From NCBI GenBank assembly GCA_947384955.1, contig CANDJC010000004.1:16424-80423 (forward strand): 64,000 bases of DNA. Direction: 5' to 3'. This DNA comes from an uncultured Eubacterium sp. GTDB taxonomy: Bacteria; Bacillota; Clostridia; Lachnospirales; Lachnospiraceae. The translations under genes were made by a program, and so were the position numbers. The notes under the pieces were generated by a model. The model was not told where the DNA came from, ran no database searches, and worked only from the letters and a program-made list of their open reading frames with translations. Shown in pieces: positions 43,535 to 52,921 of the stretch. How positions within the stretch are numbered: the first letter of the stretch is position 1; every line of letters starts with the position of its first letter.

Positions 43535-44884
43535 ATGCCGGATGTAATGAAAATTTATAATCATTTTCCTGTAACAGTGCAAAATGCAGCATGTACGCTG
43601 AAGGGCATGTCTGTCCGGCACAAACGGTACAGCCCGTATTTTATGAAAAAATGGAAACAGTTTCAAAAGACAGGAACATATAGTTATGAACAGGTAAAAG
43701 AGTATCAGGATAAAAAATTGAAAAAGCTGCTGATTCACAGCTATGAGACGGTACCGTATTACAAGAAAGAGTTTGACGATTACGGGTTTAATCCATACAG
43801 ATTTCAGCATGCAGATGAGATGGCAGTGCTTCCTATACTGACAAAGGATGTGCTCAAGGAGCATATTCAGGAATTTCTTTCATCTGCCAGGCTGAGTTCG
43901 AAAACATTTATTCATTTAACCGGAGGTACGACAGGAAAAGCACTGACCTATTATACAACCCTGCATGAACAGGAAATACAATGGGCTGTCTGGTGGCGTT
44001 ACCGAAACGGGCTTGGCATCAGAATGGGCGACTGGTGTGCGGAATTTGGAAGCAAAGCGGTCGTTCCTCCTGAATGGAAGAAAGCTCCTTACTGGAGATT
44101 TGATTATGCAGAGCATAGGAAGTTTTTCAGTCCATATCACCTGAATGCAGATACAGTACGCAATTATGCAGAAGGGCTTTGCGGAGTGAAATGGGTGCAC
44201 GGATATACATCGAAGCTGGCTGATATGGCATACTGGCTTGTCCAAAACGGGATTGTGATTCCCATGGAGCATATCACGGCTGGTGCGGAAAATCTGTATG
44301 ATACACAAAAGAAACTAATCGAACAGGCGTTTGGAAACCGTGTATACCAGCATTACGGTCTTACGGAAGGGGCAGCAAATTTTTCGCAGAAACGGGATGG
44401 CAGACTCCGGGTGGATGAAGACTTTTGTTATGTGGAGTTTGTAAACAGCGGCAGAGAACAGGCTGTTGTGGGAACGCCTCTGCATTATTACCGTATGCCG
44501 CTGATTCGGTACGCAGCGGGAGATTACGCCAGGCTTTCCGAAAACCAGGACGGCGGTTTTCGGATTGTGGAAGCTTTGCATGGCAGAGACAGTGAGTATA
44601 TTGTTACGAATCGGGGGACAAAAATCACAGCTGTGGAATTTGATGAGGAAATATTTGCAAAGGTCAGCCATGCAGCGGAGGCCCAGGTGGTACAAAAGTC
44701 CAGGGATGAGCTGGAAATCAGGGTAATCAGGATGGATGGGTATACTGTTGCAGATGAGGAAATGCTGATGCGCAGACTGAATGAGATTGTCGGGAGAGGC
44801 ATGAAATATACGGTTTCTTATCCGGAAGAACTGGAAAGGGCTGAAAATGGGAAGTTCAAAATGGTTGTCAGGAATGATATTTAA
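43535..44884 (+). CDS. CapK-like adenylate-forming protein (phenylacetate-CoA ligase family)
   Basis: A 449-aa protein with FIHLTGGTTGKALTYYTT (AMP-binding P-loop-like), YQHYGLTEGAANFSQKRDG and PLIRYAAGDYARL, followed by HGRDSEYIVTNRG. This is the CapK/PaaK-related family common in capsule clusters. AGGAGGACAGTGG precedes the ATG. Likely activates a carboxylate (amino acid or acyl group) for attachment to the repeat unit, or is a glycan-modifying ligase; not proven for any close relative I can name. Confidence 0.85.
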   Translation: MPDVMKIYNHFPVTVQNAACTLKGMSVRHKRYSPYFMKKWKQFQKTGTYSYEQVKEYQDKKLKKLLIHSYETVPYYKKEFDDYGFNPYRFQHADEMAVLPILTKDVLKEHIQEFLSSARLSSKTFIHLTGGTTGKALTYYTTLHEQEIQWAVWWRYRNGLGIRMGDWCAEFGSKAVVPPEWKKAPYWRFDYAEHRKFFSPYHLNADTVRNYAEGLCGVKWVHGYTSKLADMAYWLVQNGIVIPMEHITAGAENLYDTQKKLIEQAFGNRVYQHYGLTEGAANFSQKRDGRLRVDEDFCYVEFVNSGREQAVVGTPLHYYRMPLIRYAAGDYARLSENQDGGFRIVEALHGRDSEYIVTNRGTKITAVEFDEEIFAKVSHAAEAQVVQKSRDELEIRVIRMDGYTVADEEMLMRRLNEIVGRGMKYTVSYPEELERAENGKFKMVVRNDI

Positions 44885-44916
44885 AAATCAGGGATATGAA
44901 GTTAGAGGATAAGCAG

Positions 44917-45972
44917 ATGAAGGTGGCAGTAGTAGATGTAGCCGCTGAAAGCAGCGGAGCGCTTTCTGTTCTATTGGATTTTTATGATTATATCAGACAT
45001 TATTCACCAAAAGGAATATGCTGGTATTTTTTTACATCAGTCATAAGCCTGGAAGATACAGAAAATATCAGAACAATGAAAAGTCCGTGGATTAAAAAAA
45101 GCTGGGTATGCAGACTCATATGGGAAAAGCTGATATTTGTCCGGCAGGCAGAAAAGTATCGGTTTGATATTGTCATATCACTTCAGAATAAGGCACTGCC
45201 AGTAAAAAATGTGCACCAGATTGTATATTTTCACAATGCACTCCATTTTCTGCCGTTTAAAACAGTGCATCCGTTCGTAAAAATGGAGATTTCAGTTTTT
45301 CTTTACCGTGTCCTGATAACACCATATACGATGCGTTCATTTAAATATTGTCAGATGATTGTAACACAGACAAATGCTGTGAAGACAGAATTATTAAAAA
45401 ACATTGGTAAAAAGCATGTTGCAGTGATTCATCCAGATATCAGTGTTCAGCCTTGTTTTGGTGAAAATTGTGTGAAAGGATTTTTATATCCCTGCGGGCC
45501 TGTTTCCTATAAAAATCATAAAATGATTATCGAAGCAGTACGACGGGCAGGAAAAGATTTCAGGGGAGAGATTCTTTTTACATTACAGGGTGATGAGAAC
45601 AGGTACGCAAGACAGATTAAAGTTCTGTCAGAAGGATTTTCTAATATTAGATTTATTGGATTCCTTCCCAGGGAAGAATTAATGAAAAAGTATGAAGATT
45701 ACGGGCTGATATTTGCCTCAGATGTAGAATCATTTCCGATTCCGTTTGCAGAGGGGATGGCTTATGGGACTCCGGTTATTGCAAGAGACCTGCCTTATGC
45801 AAGGGAAATATTAGAGAATTATGAGAATAGATATTTTTATAATAGTACAGGAGAACTGGCTGCATTATTAAAAAGAACCGGCAGTTATAAAAGATGTAAG
45901 GGAACTTGTACGGATGAAGATTCTTCCTGGGGAAAGTTTCTTAAATTAGCTGTGGGCAGAGATTTTTATTGA
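44917..45972 (+). CDS. GT4-like glycosyltransferase
   Basis: A 351-aa protein. ATG 44917 (MKVAVVDVAAESSGALSVLLDFY) is preferred over 44896; AGAGG precedes it. Motifs: VYFHNALHFLPF, MIVTQTNAVKTELL, YPCGPVSYKNHKMIIEAV, ILFTLQGDENRYA, FIGFLPREELMKKYEDYGLIFASDVESFPIPFAEGMAYGTPVIA. Normal length, complete, with no G tract. Confidence 0.85.
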   Translation: MKVAVVDVAAESSGALSVLLDFYDYIRHYSPKGICWYFFTSVISLEDTENIRTMKSPWIKKSWVCRLIWEKLIFVRQAEKYRFDIVISLQNKALPVKNVHQIVYFHNALHFLPFKTVHPFVKMEISVFLYRVLITPYTMRSFKYCQMIVTQTNAVKTELLKNIGKKHVAVIHPDISVQPCFGENCVKGFLYPCGPVSYKNHKMIIEAVRRAGKDFRGEILFTLQGDENRYARQIKVLSEGFSNIRFIGFLPREELMKKYEDYGLIFASDVESFPIPFAEGMAYGTPVIARDLPYAREILENYENRYFYNSTGELAALLKRTGSYKRCKGTCTDEDSSWGKFLKLAVGRDFY

Positions 45973-45984
45973 AAGGAGTATTTA

Positions 45985-47148
45985 TTGAATCTGGTAATTT
46001 ATACAAATATTTTAACTCCGTATCGAAAATATTTTTATGATCTTTTGTATGAGGAATGCAGAGAGAATGGAGACCAGTTTCATGTACTGGTAATGTCTGA
46101 AACAGAGCCAGGGCGCAGATGGAAATATAGTGATTTTGCTTCCTGCTATACACATCTTTTAAAAGGAAACAGTCTGGTGCGGGGGGGGGTATCCATACAT
46201 ATCAATACAAATCTGAAAAAAATGTTAAAAAAGCTGAAACCGGATTTGCTTGTCTGCGGCGGAAGCTACCTGTATCCCGGAGTATGGCTGGCATGCAGGT
46301 ATAAGAAAAAGCTGAAGTATCAATGCTTTTTTTGGAGTGAGTCTCATTTAAATGAGAGCAGGAAATATCAGATATGGAAACTGAAATTACGAGAAATACT
46401 CAGACACAGGCTGTATCGAAGTTTTGACGGTTTCTGGGTGGCTGGAGAGCTGGCAAAAAGATTTGTGAGTAAATATGCGGCGGAAGAAAAACATATTTGT
46501 TTTGTCCCAAATCTGATTGATGAAAAAAGATATCTGGCACTGGCAGCTGGAAAACAAGAAAGGAATGTTTTTCGAAAGCAAAACGATATTCTGCCGGAGC
46601 GCAGGATTATGTTTTGCCCAGCCAGGCTGATAGCGGTAAAAGGTATTGTGCCGTTTTTAAAACTGCTGAAAAAATGACGTAATAAAGATGCTGTGACAAT
46701 GTTAATCGCAGGTGAGGGAGAAGAAAGAGACAATATCAGAAAAGAAGCTGTGGGACTGGATGTCCGTCTTTTGGGGTATCGGTCAGAAAAAGAGGTAGCA
46801 GATTTATATGCTGTTTCAGATATTTTTGTACTGCCGTCTCTGTCAGACGCTAATCCGCTGTCATGTATTGAAGCAGCGTGGAGCGGACTGCCGCTTCTGG
46901 TTACGAAACATGTCGGTAATTATCCGGAACTTGTGAAAGAGGGAATGAATGGCTATGTTATTTCATATGCCAGAAAGGAGGAAGCGGTTAAAAAGATTGA
47001 AACGTTAATTGATAATTCTATGGAATGGTATCAAAAGGCAGGCAGGGCATCGGTTCAGATAGCAGGCAGATGGTATTCATCAGCAGAAACATCCAGACGC
47101 ATTATAGAAGACAGCCGAATTTATTTAGGGGGAGATTCAAAGTGGTGA
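45985..47148 (+). pseudogene. GT4 glycosyltransferase with poly-G tract (in frame) and an in-frame TGA
   Basis: From TTG 45985 (SD AAAGGAG) the protein reads NLVIYTNILTPYRKYFYDLLY, VCGGSYLYPGVW, FFWSESHLNESR, and FCPARLIAVKGIVPFLKLLKK, then TGA at 46675-46677. The same frame goes straight on: RNKDAVTMLIAGEGEERDNI, LPSLSDANPLSCIEAAWSGLPLLVT, to 47148. One point mutation (e.g. CGA or TGG to TGA) explains it. The N- and C-terminal Rossmann halves are thereby separated; the second has a possible GTG restart at 46693 but no SD. A 9-G run at 46181 is in phase. Read-through or two-subunit function is possible but unproven. Confidence 0.75.
46181..46189 (+). repeat. Poly-G tract, 9 G, in the GT4 gene (in frame)
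   Basis: C followed by nine G, encoding RGGV near codon 66. Any change that is not a multiple of three truncates the enzyme. Confidence 0.9.
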
Positions 47149-48197
47149 AGCTGTTAATTGTTGGAGATAATACATATGATATTTATGCCAGGGCATTTTA
47201 TGAAGCTGCATGCAGAACCGGACAGGTGCGGGCTCATTTTTTTCATTATGGGAAGATGAATCTGGGAAAAATGAAAGGGAAACTGATTCGTAAGGCAGAG
47301 TTTCATTTTAGGACAGGGCCGGATGTGTATGCTGTGAACAGAAAACTGATTAAGAAATGCAGAGAGGAAAGATATGACCTGGTTTTTCTTTATTCGGCTG
47401 TGCTTATTTTTGAATCCACTGTCAGGCGTATAAAAGAAATGGGATGTTTTACAGCAGTATATTGTAATGACGATCCTTTTTCAAACAGCTTTCGAAGATT
47501 TTACTGGAAGAATGTCAGAAACAGCGTCAGGCATGCAGACATGGTGTATTCTTATCGTCCGGCAAATATAAAAAGATATTACCGCTGGGGTGCCAAAAAT
47601 GTAAAACTGCTGCTGCCGTATTATATAGAATCGAGAAATTATTTTATAGAAGACAGTCAGATTCAAATGGATGTGCCGGACGTGGTTTTTATTGGACACA
47701 GAGAAGATGATAACAGGGATGAATATATCCGTGCACTTTTGGATCATGGCATAAAAGTCGGCCTGAATGACCACTGGTCAGATTTTGAAAGCGGCAGTCC
47801 GCTTATTACCATTCTTCCAAGTGATATGAATCAATATAATCTGATACTGAATAAATGCAGGATTGCTCTGGTTTTTTTGTCGGGAATAAACAATGATACG
47901 TATACCAGACGGTGTTTTGAAATACCAATTGTTAAGACGCTGATGATTGCTCCATACAATGATGACCTGGCAGAGATGTTTCAGGATGGAATCGAAGCAG
48001 TTTTGTATAAAGACAAAGATGATTTTGTAAAAAAAGTCCAGTATTACCTGAAAAATGATGAAGAATGTGAGAAAATTGCCAGGGCCGGATATACAGCCGT
48101 GAAAGAAGGCAAAAATGAAGCTGCTGACCGAATCAGGCAGATTCTGTCTGATTATAGAAAATTGAACCGCAGTAGCGCTGATATGGTTTTTGAGTAA
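47142..48197 (+). CDS. CgeB-like glycosyltransferase
   Basis: A 351-aa protein. Start GTG 47142 (or 47145) after GGGGGAG; it overlaps the previous stop. VKLLIVGDNTYDIYARAFYEAA, YDLVFLYSAVLIFES, TAVYCNDDPFSNSFRRFYW, VVFIGHREDDNRDEYI and YTRRCFEIPIVKTLMIAPYNDDLAEMFQDGIEAVLYKDKDDFVKKV are typical of the Glyco_trans_1_2/CgeB group, as in cluster A. Complete. Confidence 0.82.
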   Translation: MVKLLIVGDNTYDIYARAFYEAACRTGQVRAHFFHYGKMNLGKMKGKLIRKAEFHFRTGPDVYAVNRKLIKKCREERYDLVFLYSAVLIFESTVRRIKEMGCFTAVYCNDDPFSNSFRRFYWKNVRNSVRHADMVYSYRPANIKRYYRWGAKNVKLLLPYYIESRNYFIEDSQIQMDVPDVVFIGHREDDNRDEYIRALLDHGIKVGLNDHWSDFESGSPLITILPSDMNQYNLILNKCRIALVFLSGINNDTYTRRCFEIPIVKTLMIAPYNDDLAEMFQDGIEAVLYKDKDDFVKKVQYYLKNDEECEKIARAGYTAVKEGKNEAADRIRQILSDYRKLNRSSADMVFE

Positions 48198-48219
48198 AAC
48201 GCATGGAGAAAATAGACAT

Positions 48220-49455
48220 ATGTATATTTTGTTCTTTTTGATGGCAGTTAACATAGCAGCCGGGCCTGTGCATGCTGCGGACATAGTTATGATTAGTTAT
48301 ATTGTCTGTAAAGTAATCAGACGTTCTGGAAAATTAAAGATGCAGAAAAAGTGGCTGCAGCTGTTTTTGATTCCGCCTGTAGTTATTTTGTTTGTAATCG
48401 GAATTAAAACGGTATTTTTTAGAGAAATACCTAATATAGAAAGTTTTCTGTTTATATTCAAGATAGCGCTGGCGGCCATTTATTCATATGGATTTTATCT
48501 GATATGTAATGAACAGAGAAAGTACAGCTTCAATATTTTACTGATTATTCTGTGCCTGCCACTGACAGTAAATATTCTGATGTATATTTCACCGCAGATA
48601 AATGCAGTTCTGACGAGGTTTTATGGAGTGACGCCATACCCGAATGCGGCCAGATTTGGCGGCATTTATGGCCAGGATGTGAATAGCCTGGGATTATATG
48701 CCACACTGGTTATGATAATCGGTTATCTGTTTCGAAAAGTACATATGGTAAAGTCTGTAATATTTGCAGCAAGTGAATTTTTGGGACTGGCAAATATTAT
48801 ATTATGCGGCATGAGAGCAGGCCTGATTGCTCTGGTGGTATGTATTTGCATTCAGTCCTTTTTTACATTGAATCAAGACAGAAGGTTTGTGATATGTATA
48901 AAGCAGATAAAAATGTATCTTAAATATCTGCTGGCTGGCCTGATTGTGTTTTTGCTGTTTTTAAGGTTTGGCGGTGTGTTTTTTTCAGAGAACCTGATGG
49001 AGAGTGTTTTGAACAGATTTTCTGTTGAAGGACTTTTTGTAGATTTTTTTGGAGTGAAAGAGGGAAAGGGAAATTTATATATTATCGGACATTATTTTAT
49101 GTCGCAGATGGCAAGATGCAGGAATGACAGTATTTTATTTGGATATGATACATCCGTAGGCTGCGTAGATATTTTATACGGAGACATTTTTCTCAGATAC
49201 GGAATGACAGGAATTATGGTTTTGGGAATATTTGCTGTGCATTCGTTAGCTTATGCAATGGAAAAAAAGCAGCGGAATATGTATCTGTTTTGGCTCTTAT
49301 TTTCTGTGATAATTTCATTAAAAGGGAATTTTATACTTGATTCCAGATACATATTTTTAATCGCTTATTTATGCTGCTGTTTTATTCCCCGGATGAACGG
49401 AAGAGAAGATGAAGCGGGATGGAAGGGAAAACATGAGAATTTTATTTTTAATTGA
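48220..49455 (+). CDS. Wzy-like EPS polymerase, polytopic membrane protein
   Basis: A 411-aa protein with about ten hydrophobic segments from MYILFFLMAVNIAAGPVHAA onward. The loop YPNAARFGGIYGQDVNSLGLYATLVM and the segment LCGMRAGLIALVV (R in a membrane-proximal position) resemble Wzy/ligase proteins; a second loop has FGYDTSVGCVDILYGDIFLRYGM. ATG 48220 after GGAG is preferred over TTG 48190. The gene overlaps the next one. It is the polymerase expected for a Wzx/Wzy pathway. Confidence 0.7.
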   Translation: MYILFFLMAVNIAAGPVHAADIVMISYIVCKVIRRSGKLKMQKKWLQLFLIPPVVILFVIGIKTVFFREIPNIESFLFIFKIALAAIYSYGFYLICNEQRKYSFNILLIILCLPLTVNILMYISPQINAVLTRFYGVTPYPNAARFGGIYGQDVNSLGLYATLVMIIGYLFRKVHMVKSVIFAASEFLGLANIILCGMRAGLIALVVCICIQSFFTLNQDRRFVICIKQIKMYLKYLLAGLIVFLLFLRFGGVFFSENLMESVLNRFSVEGLFVDFFGVKEGKGNLYIIGHYFMSQMARCRNDSILFGYDTSVGCVDILYGDIFLRYGMTGIMVLGIFAVHSLAYAMEKKQRNMYLFWLLFSVIISLKGNFILDSRYIFLIAYLCCCFIPRMNGREDEAGWKGKHENFIFN

Positions 49456-50530
49456 CCGGCTGTGTATCGGAGGTGCTGAACGGGTAGTGACGATTTTAGC
49501 AAATTCATTAATCAAAGAAGGGTGTACGGCTGGTATTTCCGTTTTCCATGTATCAGATAAGGATTATAAGACGGAACAAGAGGTTCAGGTCTTCTGCATG
49601 GGAAATGTCAAAGGGGACGGAACGTCATTGTTTTCGAAAATAAAAAGGATAAATCAGAGAAAGACACTGATAAAAAATGCAATCGAACAGTTTCAGCCGG
49701 ATGTTGTAATCCCGTTTTTAGTTCCAATGGTAATTGAAACAGTATCAGCTGCAAAAAAGCTGAAAATACCAGTGATAGCGACGATGAGATGCAGTCTGGA
49801 CAGTCAGGATTTTTTGAGAAAATGTTTTTATAAAGCAGCACTCGTAAAATGTGCTGCTGTTTTTTTACAGACAGAAAGCCAGAAAAACTATTTAAACAGG
49901 ATGATTCGAAAGAAATCTTTTGTGCTTGCGAATCCGGTATCGCAGCATATGATTGACGCTGGAAGCAAGCGGAATTACCGAGACGAAATGAAAAGGTTTG
50001 TGTCCGTAGGAAGGCTTGAAAAGCAAAAAAATTATGAAATGCTGCTTGCGGCGGCTGCGCTGGCTGATGGAGGAAGCGGCAGTATGATACTGGATATTTA
50101 CGGGGTTGGCAGTCAGGCAGGATTACTGGAAAAAATGATAAAAGAAAAGAACCTGTCTCAGAATGTTCGAATTTGCGGATGGAGCAGTCAGATTGAAACT
50201 GTGCTGACTCAATATGATGCTTTTTTGATGACTTCTAATTATGAGGGGATGCCTAACGCATTGATGGAAGCAATGGCGGCCGGTATGCCGTGCATAGTCA
50301 CAGACTGTCCTACAGGACCAAGAGAATTGATTGGAAATAATGAAAGAGGCCTGCTTGTCAGGATGGGCGACATAGAATCTTTTGCCGATGCAATGAAATT
50401 ATTTATGAAAAATCCCAAAATGGCAAAGGACTATGGCATACTGGCGGGAGAATATATGAAAAACAATTACTCCGCAGAGACGATATCAAAAAAATTATTG
50501 AATCAAATCTGCCGGGTTATCAATAAATAA
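49433..50530 (+). CDS. GT4 family glycosyltransferase
   Basis: A 365-aa protein starting MRILFLIDRLCIGGAERVVTIL, the classic GT4 opening. VFLQTESQKNYL, NPVSQHMID, FVSVGRLEKQKNYEMLL, ILDIYGVGSQAGLLEKMI and FLMTSNYEGMPNALMEAMAAGMPCIVTDCPTGPRELI complete the family signature with the E(x7)E motif. ATG 49433 follows GGAAGGGA inside the end of the polymerase gene. Resembles galactosyl-/GlcNAc-transferases but specificity is not readable. Confidence 0.9.
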   Translation: MRILFLIDRLCIGGAERVVTILANSLIKEGCTAGISVFHVSDKDYKTEQEVQVFCMGNVKGDGTSLFSKIKRINQRKTLIKNAIEQFQPDVVIPFLVPMVIETVSAAKKLKIPVIATMRCSLDSQDFLRKCFYKAALVKCAAVFLQTESQKNYLNRMIRKKSFVLANPVSQHMIDAGSKRNYRDEMKRFVSVGRLEKQKNYEMLLAAAALADGGSGSMILDIYGVGSQAGLLEKMIKEKNLSQNVRICGWSSQIETVLTQYDAFLMTSNYEGMPNALMEAMAAGMPCIVTDCPTGPRELIGNNERGLLVRMGDIESFADAMKLFMKNPKMAKDYGILAGEYMKNNYSAETISKKLLNQICRVINK

Positions 50531-50552
50531 CGTCCGCTGGCAGTATTAAAAA

Positions 50553-52052
50553 ATGAAAAGACAGCTAAAATTAAATTCTATCACATCAGTGATAACAAGT
50601 TTATTTACAATCCTGAATGGTTTAATTGTGCCGAAATTAATTCTGGAAACATTTGGTTCAGATATGAACGGACTTACACAGTCAGTTACTCATTTTTTAA
50701 GTTTTGCGAACATTTTGGATTTTGGAATCGCCAGCGTTGCAGCAACAGCGCTGTATAAACCGCTGGCCAGTAAAGATTATGCAGCGGTAAGCAGTGTTGT
50801 AAGTTTTTCAAATAAATATTTTAACTTTATAGCGAAAATAATGGCGGTTTATGTTTTGGTATTAATGCTGTTTTCAAGGATTATCATATCAGATGAATAT
50901 CCAGGAATGCTGCTGTGGCCATTAACAGCTGTGATCGGGCTTACAGTGATAACCCAGGGGATTTTGGGAACAGCCTACAAGACGGTTTTTATTGCCGGTC
51001 AGGCGGGCTATATTGTGAACTTATTTAGTATGACAGCTATTTTTGCCAGTACAGTGTTTAGTATTATATTCATAAAAAATGGTGCGTCGATTGTTGCTGT
51101 AAAGGCGGTTCCTTTTACAGTTTATTTTATTTATTATATTGCAATCCGAAAAACAGCGGTAAAAAAGTACAGGCTGGACTGTCATTCAAATGATTCGAGT
51201 GATCCGATTAAACAAAAGAAGAATGCCATCGTACAGCATATTGCGTCGGTGGTTTTGAATGAAACGGATGTAATTGTACTGACGATGTTTTCAACGCTGC
51301 AAAATGTTTCGGTTTATACAGTCTATAATTTTGCAGCCGGAAGCCTGCGTACATTTATGGAAGGCTTTTTCAGCGGATTTCAGCCATTATTTGGAGAACT
51401 TTTAGCAAAAGATGATCGAAAAGGGCTTGTACATGTTTTTAAGCAATATGAATGGATGTTACATTTTGCTGCAGTTATGATTTTTGGCAGTGCCAGTATT
51501 ATGATTACGCCTTTTGTTATGCTGTATACTAAAAAAGCCGGGGATATATCTTATTATCACCCGGTATTTGGCATGCTGATAACAGCGGCTGCAGCACTAA
51601 TCTGTTTTCGGCTGCCATATACAGGACTTGCGTTTGCTGCTGGAAAATATAAGGAAACACAAATGTTTTTTATTGTTCCTATGGCAGTCAATATTATGCT
51701 GTCAGTTATTTCTGTCAGAAAATATCATCTGACAGGCATTGCAGCAGCGACATGTGCAGCAGTCATATTACAGACAGCGGTTTTAGCCAGATACGTTTAT
51801 AAGAAGATATTGGAAATGGATATTCGTACAATTTTCAGGCAGCTGGCTGCTGATTTATTAGTTATAGCCGGTTCGTACATTCTTATGTACAGACTGGGGA
51901 TACAGGCTGATTCCTGGGTGCAGCTGTTCTTCAGCGGGATAAAATGTGTGGCGGTATATTTTATTTTGTCTATAGCAGCTCATTATATTCTGTTTCGGGA
52001 CAGGCTGTATTTTCTTTTCAGGGAAGCGGCAGAAATCTTTAAGAAGCTGTAA
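50553..52052 (+). CDS. Wzx-like oligosaccharide flippase (MATE/PST)
   Basis: A 499-aa protein with about 12-14 membrane helices, beginning NSITSVITSLFTILNGLIVPKLILETFGSDMNGLTQS, the amphipathic opening typical of PST-type flippases, and later VVLNETDVIVLTMFSTLQNVSVYTVYNF. It translocates the undecaprenyl-linked repeat unit. The SD is weak. Cluster A uses an ABC flippase instead, so the two clusters look like separate export systems. Confidence 0.85.
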   Translation: MKRQLKLNSITSVITSLFTILNGLIVPKLILETFGSDMNGLTQSVTHFLSFANILDFGIASVAATALYKPLASKDYAAVSSVVSFSNKYFNFIAKIMAVYVLVLMLFSRIIISDEYPGMLLWPLTAVIGLTVITQGILGTAYKTVFIAGQAGYIVNLFSMTAIFASTVFSIIFIKNGASIVAVKAVPFTVYFIYYIAIRKTAVKKYRLDCHSNDSSDPIKQKKNAIVQHIASVVLNETDVIVLTMFSTLQNVSVYTVYNFAAGSLRTFMEGFFSGFQPLFGELLAKDDRKGLVHVFKQYEWMLHFAAVMIFGSASIMITPFVMLYTKKAGDISYYHPVFGMLITAAAALICFRLPYTGLAFAAGKYKETQMFFIVPMAVNIMLSVISVRKYHLTGIAAATCAAVILQTAVLARYVYKKILEMDIRTIFRQLAADLLVIAGSYILMYRLGIQADSWVQLFFSGIKCVAVYFILSIAAHYILFRDRLYFLFREAAEIFKKL

Positions 52053-52086
52053 ACTCAGGTAAAATATCAAAGGAGAGAAGTGAAAG

Positions 52087-52839
52087 ATGAATCAGGGAGT
52101 ATGGACAGACGAGGTAATTGAGCGTTTTTTTGCATATGCAGATTATGCGGGGCATGGCAGATACAGGCAGTATTTTTCAGACGTATCCGGGGATAAGGTG
52201 CTTAAATATATCAGACCTCATTTAAGGGGGGGGGTAAAGGAGGTTTTAGATTATGGATGCGGAATGGGTTATCTGGATAAACATTTATTAGAACAGGGAT
52301 ATCGCGTTACAGCAATGGATTTTACAAAGGCTTCCGTGACAGAAGTAAGCAAAAAATATAAAAATACAGATAATTTCCGGGGATGTTATTACTTTCCAGA
52401 GTTTGATGAAATGTGCGCTAAAAAGCAGAAAAAATTTGATGCGGTATTTATTTTTGAAGTAATTGAGCATCTTTCAGATTATTATTTAGAGAATCTGATG
52501 GAAAATTTAAGAAAATATTGTAAAAAGGGAGGATATGTCGTTATTACGACACCAAATGAGCAGGATTTATGGCAGGACATGGTTTACTGTCCATTTTGTG
52601 ATACGGAATTTAATAGAATCCAGCATGTCAGATCCTGGAGCAGTCAGACTCTGGCGGAATTTCTTGAAAAAAATATGTTTGAGGTTATTTTTATGGAGGC
52701 GGTTACAGTGGGGGATTTATTTTCTGGAATAGATGTTAAGATTAAAAATATGGCCAGGGCTGCATGGAAAAAGTTAAAGTATCATCAGAATTTAGAGATA
52801 CCGCCGAATCTTATTTGTGTTGCAAGATATCATCCTTAA
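52087..52839 (+). CDS. SAM-dependent methyltransferase with poly-G tract (ON)
   Basis: A 250-aa class I methyltransferase. EVLDYGCGMGYLDKHLLEQGYRVTAMD is motif I, followed by FDAVFIFEVIEHLSDYYLENLM and GGYVVITTPNEQD. A CPFCDTEFNR segment may bind metal. AAAGGAGAGAAG precedes the ATG. Nine G (52226-52234) encode RGGV immediately before motif I, so a one-base change removes the whole catalytic domain. In phase here. Confidence 0.85.
   Translation: MNQGVWTDEVIERFFAYADYAGHGRYRQYFSDVSGDKVLKYIRPHLRGGVKEVLDYGCGMGYLDKHLLEQGYRVTAMDFTKASVTEVSKKYKNTDNFRGCYYFPEFDEMCAKKQKKFDAVFIFEVIEHLSDYYLENLMENLRKYCKKGGYVVITTPNEQDLWQDMVYCPFCDTEFNRIQHVRSWSSQTLAEFLEKNMFEVIFMEAVTVGDLFSGIDVKIKNMARAAWKKLKYHQNLEIPPNLICVARYHP
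52226..52234 (+). repeat. Poly-G tract, 9 G, in methyltransferase (ON)
   Basis: AA then nine G then TAAAGG, around codon 47 of the methyltransferase starting at 52087. Confidence 0.9.
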
Positions 52840-52921
52840 AATTGCGGATGATACGGGAAAGCAGATGAAATAGTTTTTACAGATTAACATTTGCAGTGAA
52901 TGGGGGAGAGGAGCAGACAGG

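Noticed and set aside
46675-46677. TGA as selenocysteine codon
   Set aside because: Glycosyltransferases have no such site and I see no SECIS-like hairpin directly after it; a point mutation is simpler.
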